Shown here: positions 11,346-23,424 of the stretch, in pieces | Layout of the letters: each line of letters opens with the position of its first letter | Numbering within the stretch: the first letter of the stretch is position 1 | Origin: Hetaerina americana | Lineage: Eukaryota; Arthropoda; Insecta; Odonata; Calopterygidae | Length of the DNA stretch: 64,000 bases | Assembly (NCBI GenBank): GCA_022747635.1 | Contig: JAKTNV010000003.1 | Location: forward strand, 93,536,790-93,600,789 | Reading direction: 5' to 3' | Position numbers and translations under genes: made by a program | The notes under the pieces: model-generated | Told to the model about the DNA's origin: nothing | Seen by the model: the letters and a program-made list of their open reading frames with translations, nothing else | The model's database searches: none

Positions 11346-12700
11346 CAATCATGTGCATCATACAAGAATTGAATAAATCATCTCATTTTGTCTGTAATTA
11401 CATTTCTAAATAATTACATAAATTTATTCTATTTAATGGTATTTTATTGGGGTAATTTCCCTGGGTTGAGTTCACATAATATTTGGGCATACAATTGCGC
11501 ACAATTATTATTAATGTTTAAACCCTGAGTGGGATCCAGTTTGATTTCGCATTAGTGGAAAAATAATAATGGTTTAATAGGGAAACTTAATAAAGCAAAT
11601 TGCTCTTAATTAGCTTAAATGATAGACAATAATACCTACCAAAACATATAGGACTCCGGCTTTAGACAATTGTCCATCTTGCACAACATCCAATTCCCGA
11701 AAGGAATTGAAATCAACGCATTTTTCGATTATACTTTTATCACAATTGCGTTTTTAAGGAAAAATGTCTGCTGTATTGACCACACTTATTCATCAATATT
11801 ACCTCTTAAATGAAGTTTCATATGCATCGATGACCACAGAAGTAGCTTTCTTGTGACTACTCTCGCACGTATTTTCTTCCCCTTGGGCTCAGTGTGACGT
11901 TAGGTTGGCAAGTTTAGATCATTACCTCCAAATAAGGCTAAGCCAACAAATGAGCATTCTTGCGAACAGCAACATATGTTTCCTGGGCGGCCTGAAATGG
12001 TTCGAATCGCATCCTTTCCCTCAGTTGCGTCATTGTGATGCAAGAGTCTCTCCTGCGACCCCTTCGGTGACCAGGGGGAACAGCGTTCGTGTCTGGGCTG
12101 TGATCACCCTGGGCACGCATCTTCAAATTCCCGCCGAAGAGAAAATGCGGATTCCGCGATGGGTAACCAGATCCCATGTGGTGGTACGATTGGGGCGATG
12201 CAAACATTTCGTCTCCTCAGGCGGTAGTTTAGGGGCTGAGTAGGTAATTTGGAATCCCCCTGGCACATTTTTCCTCGAGCGTTTGCCCATCCCGGCTACG
12301 GAGTCTAGTGTAACGACCCATTTCCTAATTCCCCGTGGATGAAACGAGTGCACGTTCAGTACAATATATTGTCGAAATTGTACTAAGCACAAGGGGCTCG
12401 AATGTAAGTACTAAAATAGTGAAATTTCAGAATTGCTAACAAAAATATATAAGGGAGAGGAGAGCCAATACGGGAAAAAACACGAGCACGAGGGTGCTAA
12501 AAGTGAGGGACTAAAATTGTTAGCTGCGCATAAGAATTCGTGAAGAGGGGGTCGCCTCGAAACACGAATAAAAGGCAAGGCACGCAATCCGGTAGGAACG
12601 GGCTTGAACCAGTATTAAAACTAATGTAGGAGAAGAAAATAAACAGGGTTACATCTGCAGTCTCCAGTCGTGAGTTTTCTCACGAGAGGGGAAACGGTTT
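11346..12700. other. Noncoding interval after the mariner
   Basis: AT-rich to about 11890, then about 500 bp of balanced composition (11900-12400) with overlapping frames on both strands that I do not recognise. It might be conserved noncoding or an old element. Confidence 0.4.
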
Positions 12701-12704
12701 AACT

Positions 12705-14690
12705 ACACCCCTTGTCCCCTCGTATCCTTTATTTGTTCGCATCCGCTCTCCTTTTTAAGCCCTCCTCCCCCCACTGCACCCCTCCCATTCCCCCCTCCCG
12801 TCTACGCCCACCTCTTCCTCCTTCCCTCCCCAATCAATCCAGCTCTCCCTTTTATTCCTGTCAACCGGGCCCATCACAAACTCGCTCCCTCTTTTCCAAA
12901 CTCCGTCGATTCCTTTCAGGCGATTCCGTCCCTTTCTCAAACGAATACTTTCTGGATGTGAAACTTTTTCATGTCAAAATGCGAAAGAATGCCTGCTTAT
13001 TTCTCTCAACTTACTTCTTCTGCTCATGTTTTTGAGTTGGGCTCCGTCATCGGCCGTGCAGATGGGCACCCCGTGACAACTAGCGAATGAGTTTCGAGGA
13101 CAGCGGCGATTGCGTATCGTTATTGAAAGTTTCTCTTCTTAAAGACACGAGTGAAATCAGTTATCTTGTCAAAAATTGAGTAGTGGATATTATGTGAAAC
13201 CGAAGTGAGTTGATAAGGCTGGTGTGATTCACTTCCTATCAGAGTTATTATTTCCAAGAGTTTTTCATGATTCCACTGGATGATGTACATACACACAGTT
13301 CATATGTAATGCACCACTAGTTAGTTGGTAGTAAGGCTGACTGATGAGCAAGTAGGCATGGAGATTAAGCCAACATCGTTGACCCTTGCGATTCTAGCGT
13401 TTGTCATCTCCTGAAACCACCAACCCTTAAAAAAAACGCGCAAGGAGACTCCCGAATATTTCATAAAAAAACCAACGGTAATTTAATGTTCCACGAGTTC
13501 ATTCTTGGTGTTTCATAGTTTTATTCGTTCGTTTTTTCCCTTCACTTGACTTTAATGATGGATTAAGCATGGGAAAAGGGCCTGTGTTCCAATTTTTTCT
13601 TAACAAAGGAGCGGTCCATCTGCCATTGATGCACGTCCTACTCCACCTCCCTCTTTATTCCCCCGAATCACCCCAACCTCTCCCACCGTTCATTTCTTCT
13701 TCAGAATCCAACTCCCCTCCTCCTTCCCCCGACTCCCTCCCCCATACTTGTCCTCCTCCCCACCCTCCAATCCCCACACTCCTCCATTTCCCTTCATTCC
13801 TTACTTCCCCGCACCGCCCTCTTTCCGCCATTCCCTCCCGACTTCTCGCCACGGCGCTCGCATTCCGATAGCAAACTCCTCCTCCACTCCTCCAAACCCT
13901 CTTCCTCCTCCGCCGTCCCGAAACCCTCCTCCCTCCCCTCCGCAACGCAAAACCGACCACTCGGACGCCGCGCACTCGATCCTCGCCCCGGCGTGCACCG
14001 AGTCAATGGTGCTCGAGCCATGGCCAGGCATCTGGTCCCCCCCTCTCCGTCCTATCGCCCTCGCTCCGTGCTTATTTACCCGAAACTCGATTCTTTTCAA
14101 AGCGGATTGAGGGGTGCCGGCTTTTCTTCCTCTCAGTATTTACCTTTGAAACGTCATCGCCGTCCAAAGTACTCAATAAACTACACACACTCGACGAGCG
14201 GAAGACGCGGTGGTGGGATTATTTTCTTTTCGCTTTTTTTTCCGCCCCACTCCCACCCACAAGGCCCCCTCGCGATCCTCCCCAAGTTCGAGGCTTGTCA
14301 ATTAAATTGAGTTCGGAGTTGGAAATGTTTGAAATTGTTAGAAGGTGGCTGTGGTGTGAGTGTGTTTGAGTGGAAGTTTTCTTTTTGTCCCTGGACTCAC
14401 GCAAGTTTCCATGTACCTACGTGTACGTGCAGGGACCGCCTTATGGTTAAAATTGTTCAGCGAGCTCCGAACGGAGTGCTCCACTCCAACGTTGCCCGTG
14501 AACCCATAATTTTGCCCAGCGTGGCCCTCCTCCGGTTCCCGCACACGATGCAGCCAGCAGCAAAGCCAAAAGTTCCTTTGTTCCTACCCCCCCCTTTTCC
14601 CCCTTCCCGCATCCCTCCCCGTTTCCCTTTGGCCCCCCACTACCCCCTTACTCCCTTCCGATCCAAAGGGCAGCCTCTTTTCAACTAACA
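12705..14690 (+). other. Pyrimidine-rich islands
   Basis: C/T-rich on the + strand at 12705-12900, 13630-14060 and 14575-14680, separated by mixed sequence. Only Pro/Ser frames on one strand and Arg/Glu/Gly on the other; not genes. Confidence 0.65.
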
Positions 14691-15312
14691 ATTAGAACTG
14701 CTTCCCATGCTTCCGGATCCACCATGCGGATGTTTTAAGAGTTTAATTACTGAGCGCACATTAAAAATTTTAGCAGCCGAGTTCTTGTGTAAACGCCCCT
14801 CCTGCTCCCCTCCCTCTTCTCGCGCTACCCTCATTCCTCGATTACGGCTATGGGAAAATCCTTTATTTTTCTGAGCTAGCGTGGTGAAAGCGTTAACCGT
14901 AAAGAAAAATTCTCCTGCGGAAAATATTAAATTAAATGAAAGAAATGATAAAAGCGGATATTTTAACCGCCCCGCGAGAGTAAGGGACGGCTTGAAAAAT
15001 ATATATCCCTAAAGTACACATTTTTCTCACTGAAGATAATATAGAGAAAGTTTTTCAATAATAAACGCTTTATTGCCTTAGTTTTACATGTTTCATTTCG
15101 GTGTTTTCCAATGGCGCCTACGCTTTGTCAGGGTGTGGTCGCCACCCTTTTTGTGTTTTATTTTGTCATACCACCACCTTTATCTTCTTAGGTTGTATTT
15201 TTTATCTTTCTTTTTCATTTATACTCTTCTTTTTTCGCCTTATTTCTTTTCATCCCCGTCTAATTCTGACTCTCCACGACGGCCTCCGCCACGGTTCCCC
15301 TAGGGCGCCACC

Positions 15313-15483
15313 ATGACTTCATCTCCTCGAAATGGACGCGGCAACAGCGATCAGAGCAGAAAGCACTACTGTATGCATTATTTTTCATTTAAATGTATGG
15401 ATTCATCCCACTATCGGGAGAATTTTCAATTTCACTTATTTTGCATTATGAAGATGGCATTGAAATATTTGCGTCCGCGGTAA
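15313..15483 (+). CDS. Short ORF with strong Kozak context, function unknown
   Basis: An ATG in a very good translation context (gcgccaccATGa) opens a 56-codon frame starting MTSSPRNGRGNSDQSRKHYC and ending LKYLRPR before TAA. The start of the peptide looks like ordinary hydrophilic N-terminal sequence; the rest does not resemble a known protein. It could be part of a first exon or chance. No support beyond start context. Confidence 0.12.
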   Translation: MTSSPRNGRGNSDQSRKHYCMHYFSFKCMDSSHYRENFQFHLFCIMKMALKYLRPR

Positions 15484-15689
15484 AGCTATCGCATTGATTG
15501 AAAAGTCTTATGCCCTCCACATAAGATTCCAGCTCATTCCGGTTTCGCGATGATTTTTCCCCTGAGCAGGGTCTTTTTCTCTCCGCAAGCCCCGGCTGGG
15601 AAGTAGTGGTGTGTTTTTGCTTCCGACTACCGTGCCAGCCCTCTCCGTCTTGCATGAAACGTGGGCGCAGGTGCCATAGATTTGCCGCT

Positions 15690-16480
15690 CCCGCTCTCTA
15701 TCTCCTTTCAATCCTCCATCACTTTCCCCAAATACAGCGCTCCTCCCACGCCTCCCTGCCCCTCTGCCCTTTCATACCGTCGCCCACCACCTTTCCCAAA
15801 CCCCTCCCCATTCTTCCCGCTGCATTCCTCTCTCTATTTTCTCATACTTTCCCACTTCCCCGACCTTCATCCCCGGCGTCATTCCTCCCGTAGCCTCAGC
15901 CGTCCCATATCCTCTCCCCGCCCCTATATCCGTCGAATGCCCATCCCAACTGAAATAACTCCTAAAGGCACCGTGTTCCAGCGGCGCAGCACCGCCCCCC
16001 TTTCCCTTCCCCCACTGTGCTTTATGCTTCCCTCCTGTGCCCCATCCCCACCCTAAATCCCCGCCGCCCGACCGCTCGACGTCCCTCGGTCCGCCGCGAC
16101 GATCGCCGGTATTTCTCCTCCCTCATCTCCGCCATCAACCCCAAATCGCCCCGAGCCCCCCAAGTATTTTTTCCGCCTCCCGAAGACGCTGTGGAGTGAT
16201 GGGCGAAGGCGGGCGACTCCCGGCTTCCGGGTTTCAATTCAAAATAAACCCAGGAACGGACGGTACGCTTTTTAAGTGTTTACTCCGCGGGCGGATGGTC
16301 TGGGCGGCCTCATTTTTCTCTCCCCCCCCTTTTTCCCCCCTGCCCCATCTCACCCGGCCGCGGGAGGAAGGAAGGCAGTGCGTATTTGTGGGACCCCTCC
16401 ACCCGCCATGGAATCGTTCCGCTTCGCCAGTCTACCACCACCATCACCCCCAGATCATCACTGGTTCGCGTTTTCTTTCT
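15690..16480 (+). other. Pyrimidine-rich island
   Basis: C/T-rich, CpG-containing DNA with Pro/Ser/Arg frames. No splice-supported exon found. AT-rich sequence follows up to the TA arrays. Confidence 0.65.
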
Positions 16481-16987
16481 TCCTTTTTTGACGAGGCCTC
16501 CTCGTCCGGAGAGTCGTTCCTCTCTTTATACGCTCCCTTTCTTCCATGGCAATTCTGTCTTGCAGCGGAAGGTATGAGATGGCTAGATCCGAGGGCTGGG
16601 TTCATCTCGCCATTTGCCCACTTTCATGATGCAATTGGAAATTTATATTATGGAATTTTCTGGAAAAAAATTAAAATTGAATTATAAATGCTATTTTAAT
16701 AATTAATATTCCTTTTTAATTGGAGGAAAATCATTATTCAGGCAATTGAAAAAATTTTATTTTGTCAAATATATATTTTTGGCATTCGTTTAAAGGTTCA
16801 AAAAATGAGTTATCTTGGTAGATCCCATTGGAGGAACCTGTATATCTAGCCCGTTGTATTCGGGAGAGAAAATTGATATCGAGAGGGGTCGATTCGTAAA
16901 GTATATGGTATTTATAGTATTATGCGTCACTAATGTACTATTAGATAAGATGTGGACTATTAGGGTAAAGTAGAATTGACTAGTTTG

Positions 16988-17027
16988 AATATATATATAT
17001 GAATATATATATATATATATATATATT

Positions 17028-17076
<49 letters not shown>

Positions 17077-17130
17077 ATATATATATATATTCAATATATA
17101 TATATATATATATATATTCATATATACACA
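16988..17130. repeat. (TA)n array with periodic ttcaa interruptions
   Basis: Long (AT)n broken by gaat or ttcaa at several points, ending in a short (CA) tract. The Ile/Tyr-rich open frame across it is a repeat shadow. Confidence 0.9.
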
Positions 17131-17135
17131 CACAC

Positions 17136-17310
17136 ATATAAAACCATAAACACAGTAATCAACCCGAAGATCGGTTTAGTAGGTGATGGTAGAGATCACC
17201 CAGTACTAAGCCCTAGGCGGCGTGTGAAAATTCACACATCAGGGTAGGGGGGCCAGTTCCTTTCCCTGTGCCGGTTATGGTTTCCCAGGAAGACCTGGTA
17301 CCCGAAAAAC
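17136..17310 (+). other. Structured GC-moderate segment between two TA arrays, possible SINE or MITE remnant
   Basis: About 170 bp of mixed sequence sits exactly between (TA)n at 16988-17130 and (TA)n at 17313-17361. It has three successive small inverted repeats: ggtgat/atcacc (about 17182-17200), gtgtga/tcacac (about 17221-17237) and ccagg/cctgg (about 17285-17299). Short nonautonomous elements often carry simple-repeat tails, so a SINE-like or MITE-like remnant is plausible. I do not recognise a tRNA head or box A/B. Confidence 0.3.

Positions 17311-17312
<2 letters not shown>

Positions 17313-17361
<49 letters not shown>
17313..17361. repeat. (TA)n microsatellite
   Basis: Uninterrupted TA repeat directly after the structured segment, then a short catatgtgtg. 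Confidence 0.95.
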
Positions 17362-17365
<4 letters not shown>

Positions 17366-17369
17366 GTGT

Positions 17370-20030
17370 GTAGAAAAAATAAATGGCGCAGCACTTTTTA
17401 CATGTCTGCATTACAAAGTTGGCGAATTTTATAATTTTAAATTTGGTTTACTGCTTTCAGAGGACTTTTAAATCGACTCTTAGCTTTGAACAACGGCTTC
17501 TTGATGTATATTCAGTTATTCCAACCTATATTTTCGTTACATATTAAATACTCTAACATTCATATATTCGACGTCAAATCTCTATCTTAATTTTATAAAA
17601 ATAGATACCACAAAAAGTAAGTAGATTGTGAGATTTTGTTTTTCCGCAAGCAGTACTGAGTAGAAACAAACCTAACAGGGTCAGGCTTTATTTCGTGGAT
17701 GTTTTGTGTGTCCATAAAATGAAAAAGAGAACGTACTTTTCTGCAGAAAGAAAGACACTTTCAACTTTTACTTTCACGCAAAATTCTGTGCAAAAATATG
17801 TTCTCTCTAACATTTGATGGAGATACAGAATGGGAACAATTTAAATTTAATTATAGCTTATCTGATTCCACTGGTGACTAGTGAAATGGAAATTAAGTTT
17901 TGTAATAGTGGTGGGAAATCAGGAACTTGTGATTCAGTTGTCTTTGATTTTGCCCTGCTCTTCAAGAGCAGACCAAGCTTACGTCACACCCTATTGCTGA
18001 TACTCTTTGTGCCTCTCCCCTCCACGAAATAGCTTCCAACTTCTCTATCTCCTTCTCTTCCCCTCCCGCCTTGTTTTTCCCCCTCACACTTGCCAGGAGG
18101 GCGCTCCTGAGAGAGCTCCCGTCCGAGCGCAATAGCACTGCACGATATAAGTCCATTCAAAATGACTAAGCCTAAGCCCCGCATAGTGAATGCACGTATT
18201 TTGTCCTTATACGCTATCCAGTGATTTCATGATATTAATTATGAGGCTATTAAAAAGTAACTTTTTCATCAAATAAGAATTCTTAACCAAAGGGAAACTC
18301 TCCTATGCTTTTCACATTTTTGCCAAATAACGATTTTTTAACAACCTATGCAGCTTATTCCTAGCGAAAATTTTAGACGACCTTCCCAAGTGCTTTCGAG
18401 AGCACACGAGATTAACTTTAAAAAAAACCATACCTTTGTTTATATTCTGTCTTCTACATAGCAAATTCAGGCGTGCCTATTTAAGACTCCAGTGCTCACC
18501 TCAGGGATTCTCATGGTGTTTTCCGTATTATCTTTCACTTCTTCGAAGGGATCAAATATAGCTTGAGATTCTAGCGCGTTCCTTCACCCGTAATTCCTAA
18601 ACTTCTTCTAAAGTTACGTCCCCTTCTGCTATTACTGCTAATGGTGAAGTCTGACTCATACAGACAACATTATTTGTGCGTGCTCGCGAAGGAGTGAGGG
18701 AGGGGTTGAGCTTAACAGCGTAGAATCATCAAGTTCCTGCGCTTTAAGCAGTCGTCATAAACCAAGAGGATATTCTGCTTTTCAAGTTCTCGTGCAAATG
18801 AAAATAAGCACTACCGCTCTGCATGCCAGTCGAAACTTCGCGCTCCGGGATCGAGAAACGCTGCTCTTAAACACAGAGTACATCTCAGCCACCCAATCCC
18901 ATTCAGCTCCTTCTTTCTATCTCTCTCTCGCTCTCTCTCACTCCCCCGGAATCTCCCACTCCGCCAGCCCCCAGCGCTTTGCTCCCTTCATTCACATTCC
19001 CATCAAGCACTGCGCGAGGGAGCCACCGCAGGGGCCCGGGGAAGGGAGCGCAACCATCCCGGCTTAAGTCGGAGGGCTTAAGTTGAAACTCGGGGAACCT
19101 GCGCTGTTCTCGGCGAAGCAACACCTGAAAGCCTTCTGCAGCACGCACCCCATTTCTGCGGGTGCCGAGAGGGATAAAGTCGAGGAAGGAGAGAGGAAGA
19201 CGTAAGAGGCGTCGGCAAGGAGGTTGGAAAATACAGTGGGTACCGTTGTAGCTAAAAGATATTTGCCCGTCAAAGTGAGCAAGGGCCGACGATGTGTAGT
19301 GGGTTATCCGAAATGGATGTTAATGTCGTGACGGGTTAGGAAATAATTCTTCGCTTTTGAGAAAGGTAGGAACGATGATTGAATATTTTGATATGGTTTT
19401 GACATGTTTCTATTTTAAAATATTCATCATGGGATGAAGTATTAAGATTATAGGGAAAATGGCTTCGTGGTGGGTCTCAGGCATTTGAAAAACAATCCTA
19501 ATATAATAATATCTAAGCAAAATGCAGCTGTCTTATCTTATTATAATCACTCTTGAGTCTTTTAAAATTGCTTTGCACAACCCTAATGACTGATTGATAA
19601 AAGGCAGAAAATAAACCATAGTACAATGAAAATCTATTGATTAACTTGATTTTTTTGAGGGCTCATGTAAATGGCTTCATTTTCGGGACTACCCAAGTCC
19701 CCGCGTTTTTCACGTCGAAAAAATAAGTGCTAATCTCACCTTCATTGAATCGATTTCTTTTAGTTGTGCCAGGTACGAATTTTCCTATTGGGTCGTCTCT
19801 CTCTCTCTCTCCCGGCGTTGTCACGCGATCTGCAAAAAAATTCTGTTAAACTAATACTCGGGTAAGCGAGTTCAAAATATGATGAAATAATTCCGGCGAG
19901 TACCCATTGGTCAATGACTCAAGGCAAATTAATCGCCCGCAATGCCCCATCATCCACCAAAACACACAAGGAAGCGGCCACGGGCACAAGGGGAATCGAC
20001 GAGCCGGTGATGGAAATTTCGGCCCATTGG
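17370..20030. other. AT-rich noncoding interval
   Basis: Mostly AT-rich with a mixed, CpG-containing stretch at 18780-19270. No recognisable gene, RNA or element. Confidence 0.5.
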
Positions 20031-20034
20031 CGCA

Positions 20035-20141
20035 TGCCCACACCCTCTTCCCCACCACCCCTTCCTAGCCCTCACGCTATTCCACTCCACCCCGCTTAAA
20101 AACCACTAGTACGGAGCGATCGCACCATAATTCGTAGGTCT

Positions 20142-20218
<77 letters not shown>

Positions 20219-20535
20219 CCCTTCCTCCCTCCCCTATTTTCCCCCGTCCCACGTCTCCACTCTCCCCTGCTCTCCTCTGTCTCCGAGGCTTCCACATCCT
20301 TTCTTCCTTCCTTCCTAAGTCCCCCTTCCCTTCTATCACCTCACACCCTCACCACTTCTCCTTGCTCTTCCCTCATTTATTCCCCACCGCACATTCGTCC
20401 TCCCCATCCCAGAGCCGAGGTGGTGGCTGGGGTAAGAGGTGGAGGCCTCCCACTCTCGCACGCACGTATTCACCCACGCCCTCCCTCCCTTCCCTAACCT
20501 CTCTGCCCCACGCACCCATCTCATTTAAATATGCT
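20035..20535 (+). other. Pyrimidine-rich island with (TC)n
   Basis: C/T-rich on the + strand around the (TC)n repeat at 20142; no coding evidence. Confidence 0.7.
20142..20217. repeat. (TC)n microsatellite, about 38 units
   Basis: Perfect TC repeat within a pyrimidine island at 20.04-20.53 kb. On the other strand it reads (GA)n, the source of Arg/Glu frames that are not genes. Long pure purine-pyrimidine mirror tracts can form triplex DNA. Confidence 0.95.
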
Positions 20536-20789
20536 GTCGTTGTCTTTCTCCTTCCGAGCCATTGTTTTTCACGGCCCGCATTTCAAGAAATATCGCCTTC
20601 TCATCGGGAAACCTTTTATTCTATCGAATCTCTCGAGGACCTTCCTCAGAAACCTCGCCCACTTTGCCACCGCCCTTAATCCTATCTTCTTTTGCTCCTT
20701 AATACCCTTCCATCTCTCTCTCTCTCTCTCCACCGAATTTTTATTTCTCACAAACTTTCCAGAAATATTTAATACTCCATATTGAGATT

Positions 20790-22000
20790 TTTTCCTAAGC
20801 GCATTCGAGTACATGGAAAGAAGATCCTGAGCCTTTCAGGACAAGAGTGGCGTCTAAATTCAGCCTTTCTTGGAATTTTCGCGCTTAAAAACGGAGGAAG
20901 CGTTGGGGATATTCGGGGTTTGAAATATGTTGAAGATCTCCTGGGGTAGATTACTCTTCTCACAAAAAATATTGGGTGTCTTCTCTCTTCGGGTGGAATT
21001 ATTCCTTGCATTTTTCGCCACTGTCTTTGAGTAACGGATATTCACAAATAAGCACCTCGGAGAAGGTCGTTGATAATTCAGTCTGCTAGGAAAATGACGC
21101 CTTGGGTCATTTAGCCATAATTTCCTACTTCTATTCTTCAGATTTTAAAAATAATTCTTACGGCCAACTTTGATCTCAGAATTATAAATCGTGGTGCCCC
21201 CTACGTCTAATTTTTGATTAAACCACAAAAAAGTCCATTAAAAATCACGTTTTATTTTGCTGATTCTTGGATTCTTAAAGAAGTGGAAGAATGCATTCAT
21301 TAAAATTCCTTTACATCTGGACCTATTATCATTATGTTTAAATAGATAATAGTAATTTAAAGAAAGTAACCTGAATAAATTTCTAGTAAATTTTACGATT
21401 ACATTCACCTCTACAACACCTTTTAGCACCAAATCCATCAAGATTATGATATCAAATTTACCTCAACCACATTATATGGTCAAACATTTTTTTACATAAG
21501 TTCGAGTAGTTCATGGGTTAGGTAAAATATAAATTGGTACAGGTCAGTTACAAATAATTTTCCATTTATATTTAATCCAGTCAAAGTTTGCACGAAATGC
21601 GGCAATGAACCTTTAAAGTTCCTAATTCGCTAGGAAACACAAATTTTGCCTCAGGGTTTTACGATCAGGAAAAAGAGAGGCTTGTCTAAAAGCACCAAAG
21701 AACCAGATTTGTTTTTTTATTATTCTTCTCGTTTCCTATGATGCTCAAGTTTGAATACAAAATTATAAGAAAGTGAATGCAGAAACATAACTCTTTTTTT
21801 CTGCTGCTTTGATTACAATTTTTGTTTTACTCTCCGAAAAAGAATTACAGTTGCTCTTTTCCAAAAGCTCGAGGGAGGATTTTCCATGGTCAAAATATTT
21901 TCGAAATGTATTATACGAAAGAAAACATATTTGCCTCACCTCAGCGTGGCGGTCGTGTGTGCACTGGCCTGGATTCGGAGCTGTTGCCTCCGGATTTGCC
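20790..22000. other. AT-rich noncoding interval
   Basis: No feature recognised. Confidence 0.5.
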
Positions 22001-22716
22001 AGCCGACCAAACGACTGCTCCATTCCCCGTTTCACCCTCCCCCTCACCCACCGCTCTGCCCTCCCCCTCGCCGGCCGCCACCATCCACCACGTCCAAACG
22101 GTTGCCCTCCACCCCACCCCACGTCACATTGGAGCTCTGCTTCTTCTCTGCATCACGTGTGTCGTGACGAAATTTCGCGGTTGCGTTGCGTCTGCGGGAG
22201 AATGAGGATTGGGCAGGAGTGGGGGAGGCAGGGGAGGTCGGGAGAGGCTCTGGTTGGTTCGGATTAGTGCGGGGATATGAAGTGATAATGAAGTTATTAT
22301 TCATTCCGTTTCTGCCGCCGGGTATGTAGATGGCGGCAGGGATTTTCAAGCGGGAAGGAGGGGGGGATTCTGGGATAGCGGGAGGAGGAGAGATCGGTTT
22401 GGGTTGTGGGGGGGAGGGGGGCTGATGGATGTTGGTGTGGGGTGAGGGCGAGGGCAAAATGGGGGGGGGGGTAGGCGTGTGCCGTGAAATGGAGCGGGAG
22501 GGCGCGGAAGGAGCTAAAGGGAAGAGGAAAGAGCATTTGGCTACGTGGGAAGAGGGAATTGGAATAATATGTATGGCGCGAATAAATGATAACAAACCCC
22601 ACTTTCGCGATCGAACAAGCGGCCATTAACATAAAGCCCTGCTGGCATCGGATGATTTCAATTCATTGGGAGAATTATGCGCCGGTAAATATTTGCCTTT
22701 ATTCACGCACCCTTAG

Positions 22717-22733
22717 GATGGGAAGAGAGAGTC

Positions 22734-22783
<50 letters not shown>

Positions 22784-22800
22784 GACTCTCTCTTCCCATC
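22717..22800. repeat. Perfect TA-core palindrome 1 (of a pair)
   Basis: The left arm starts gatgggaagagagagtctgt and runs into (TG) then (TA); the right arm is its exact inverse, ending ctctctcttcccatc. The 84-bp segment can fold into one long hairpin with a TA core. The non-TA outer arms (about 24 bp) cannot be explained by microsatellite growth alone. Confidence 0.85.
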
Positions 22801-22807
22801 TCGCACG

Positions 22808-22828
22808 CGGCATGCATATATATAAATA

Positions 22829-22876
<48 letters not shown>

Positions 22877-22897
22877 TATTTATATATATGCATGCCG
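22808..22897. repeat. Perfect TA-core palindrome 2 (of a pair)
   Basis: Only seven bases after palindrome 1, arms starting cggcatgcatatatataaat and ending with the exact inverse form a second 90-bp hairpin. The inner arms include matched interruptions (aaat/attt and gtat/atac), so the two halves agree in detail. Short cgcac/gtgcg sequences flank both palindromes. Confidence 0.85.
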
Positions 22898-23424
22898 AGG
22901 TGCGTTTTGATGGAGGGTGAGTACGGAGGAAGGGGATGAATATTGGTGTTCTTAGGAAGGGGGGAGAGGAGGGGTGTGTCCTGGAGGCGGGAGAATTTTG
23001 TTCATCTTGGGGTGGTAGGATGGGTTGATTTTTTTTCGAGGGGGAATGGACTCGCTTTATATTTGTTGGGCCTTCCACCGCCGGAAAAGGGGAACTAAAA
23101 ATCTAATGAAAACATATTCCCATGCTCATCCCCGCGTGAAGGATTGGAGGAAGAACACAGCGGAGGTTCGCTCCTTCCTTCCTCCCCGCTGGCGCGCGCA
23201 TGTTTGGATCAGCGTCCTCCGCCCACCCTTCCTGTCCCTCCCTCGCCTTCCCCCTCCCTTTCTCCCCCCAAGCCACCTCAGATCCCTCCCAAACCCCCCG
23301 AACCACCCCCTAACATCCTCCTCCCACACGCCGCGCCCTCACCACGCTTCCCTCGCCTCTTAACTCCCTCATCCACCACCACTCCCGTCTCTCCCCCAAA
23401 CCCCACGGCCTCTGCTCGCTTCTA

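Larger units (their letters stand above)
22010..23420. other. Islands with skew switches around twin palindromes
   Basis: Pyrimidine-rich at 22010-22130, purine-rich at 22190-22560 (with a G11 run near 22460), twin TA palindromes at 22717-22897, purine-rich at 22905-23040, then pyrimidine-rich at 23160-23400. Frames are composition shadows. Confidence 0.7.

Noticed and set aside
11905..12392. Overlapping frames of about 90-112 residues in balanced-composition DNA
   Set aside because: No family recognised and both strands are equally open; kept only as noncoding interval.
16988..17471. Ile/Tyr-rich frames
   Set aside because: Direct translations of (TA)n microsatellites.
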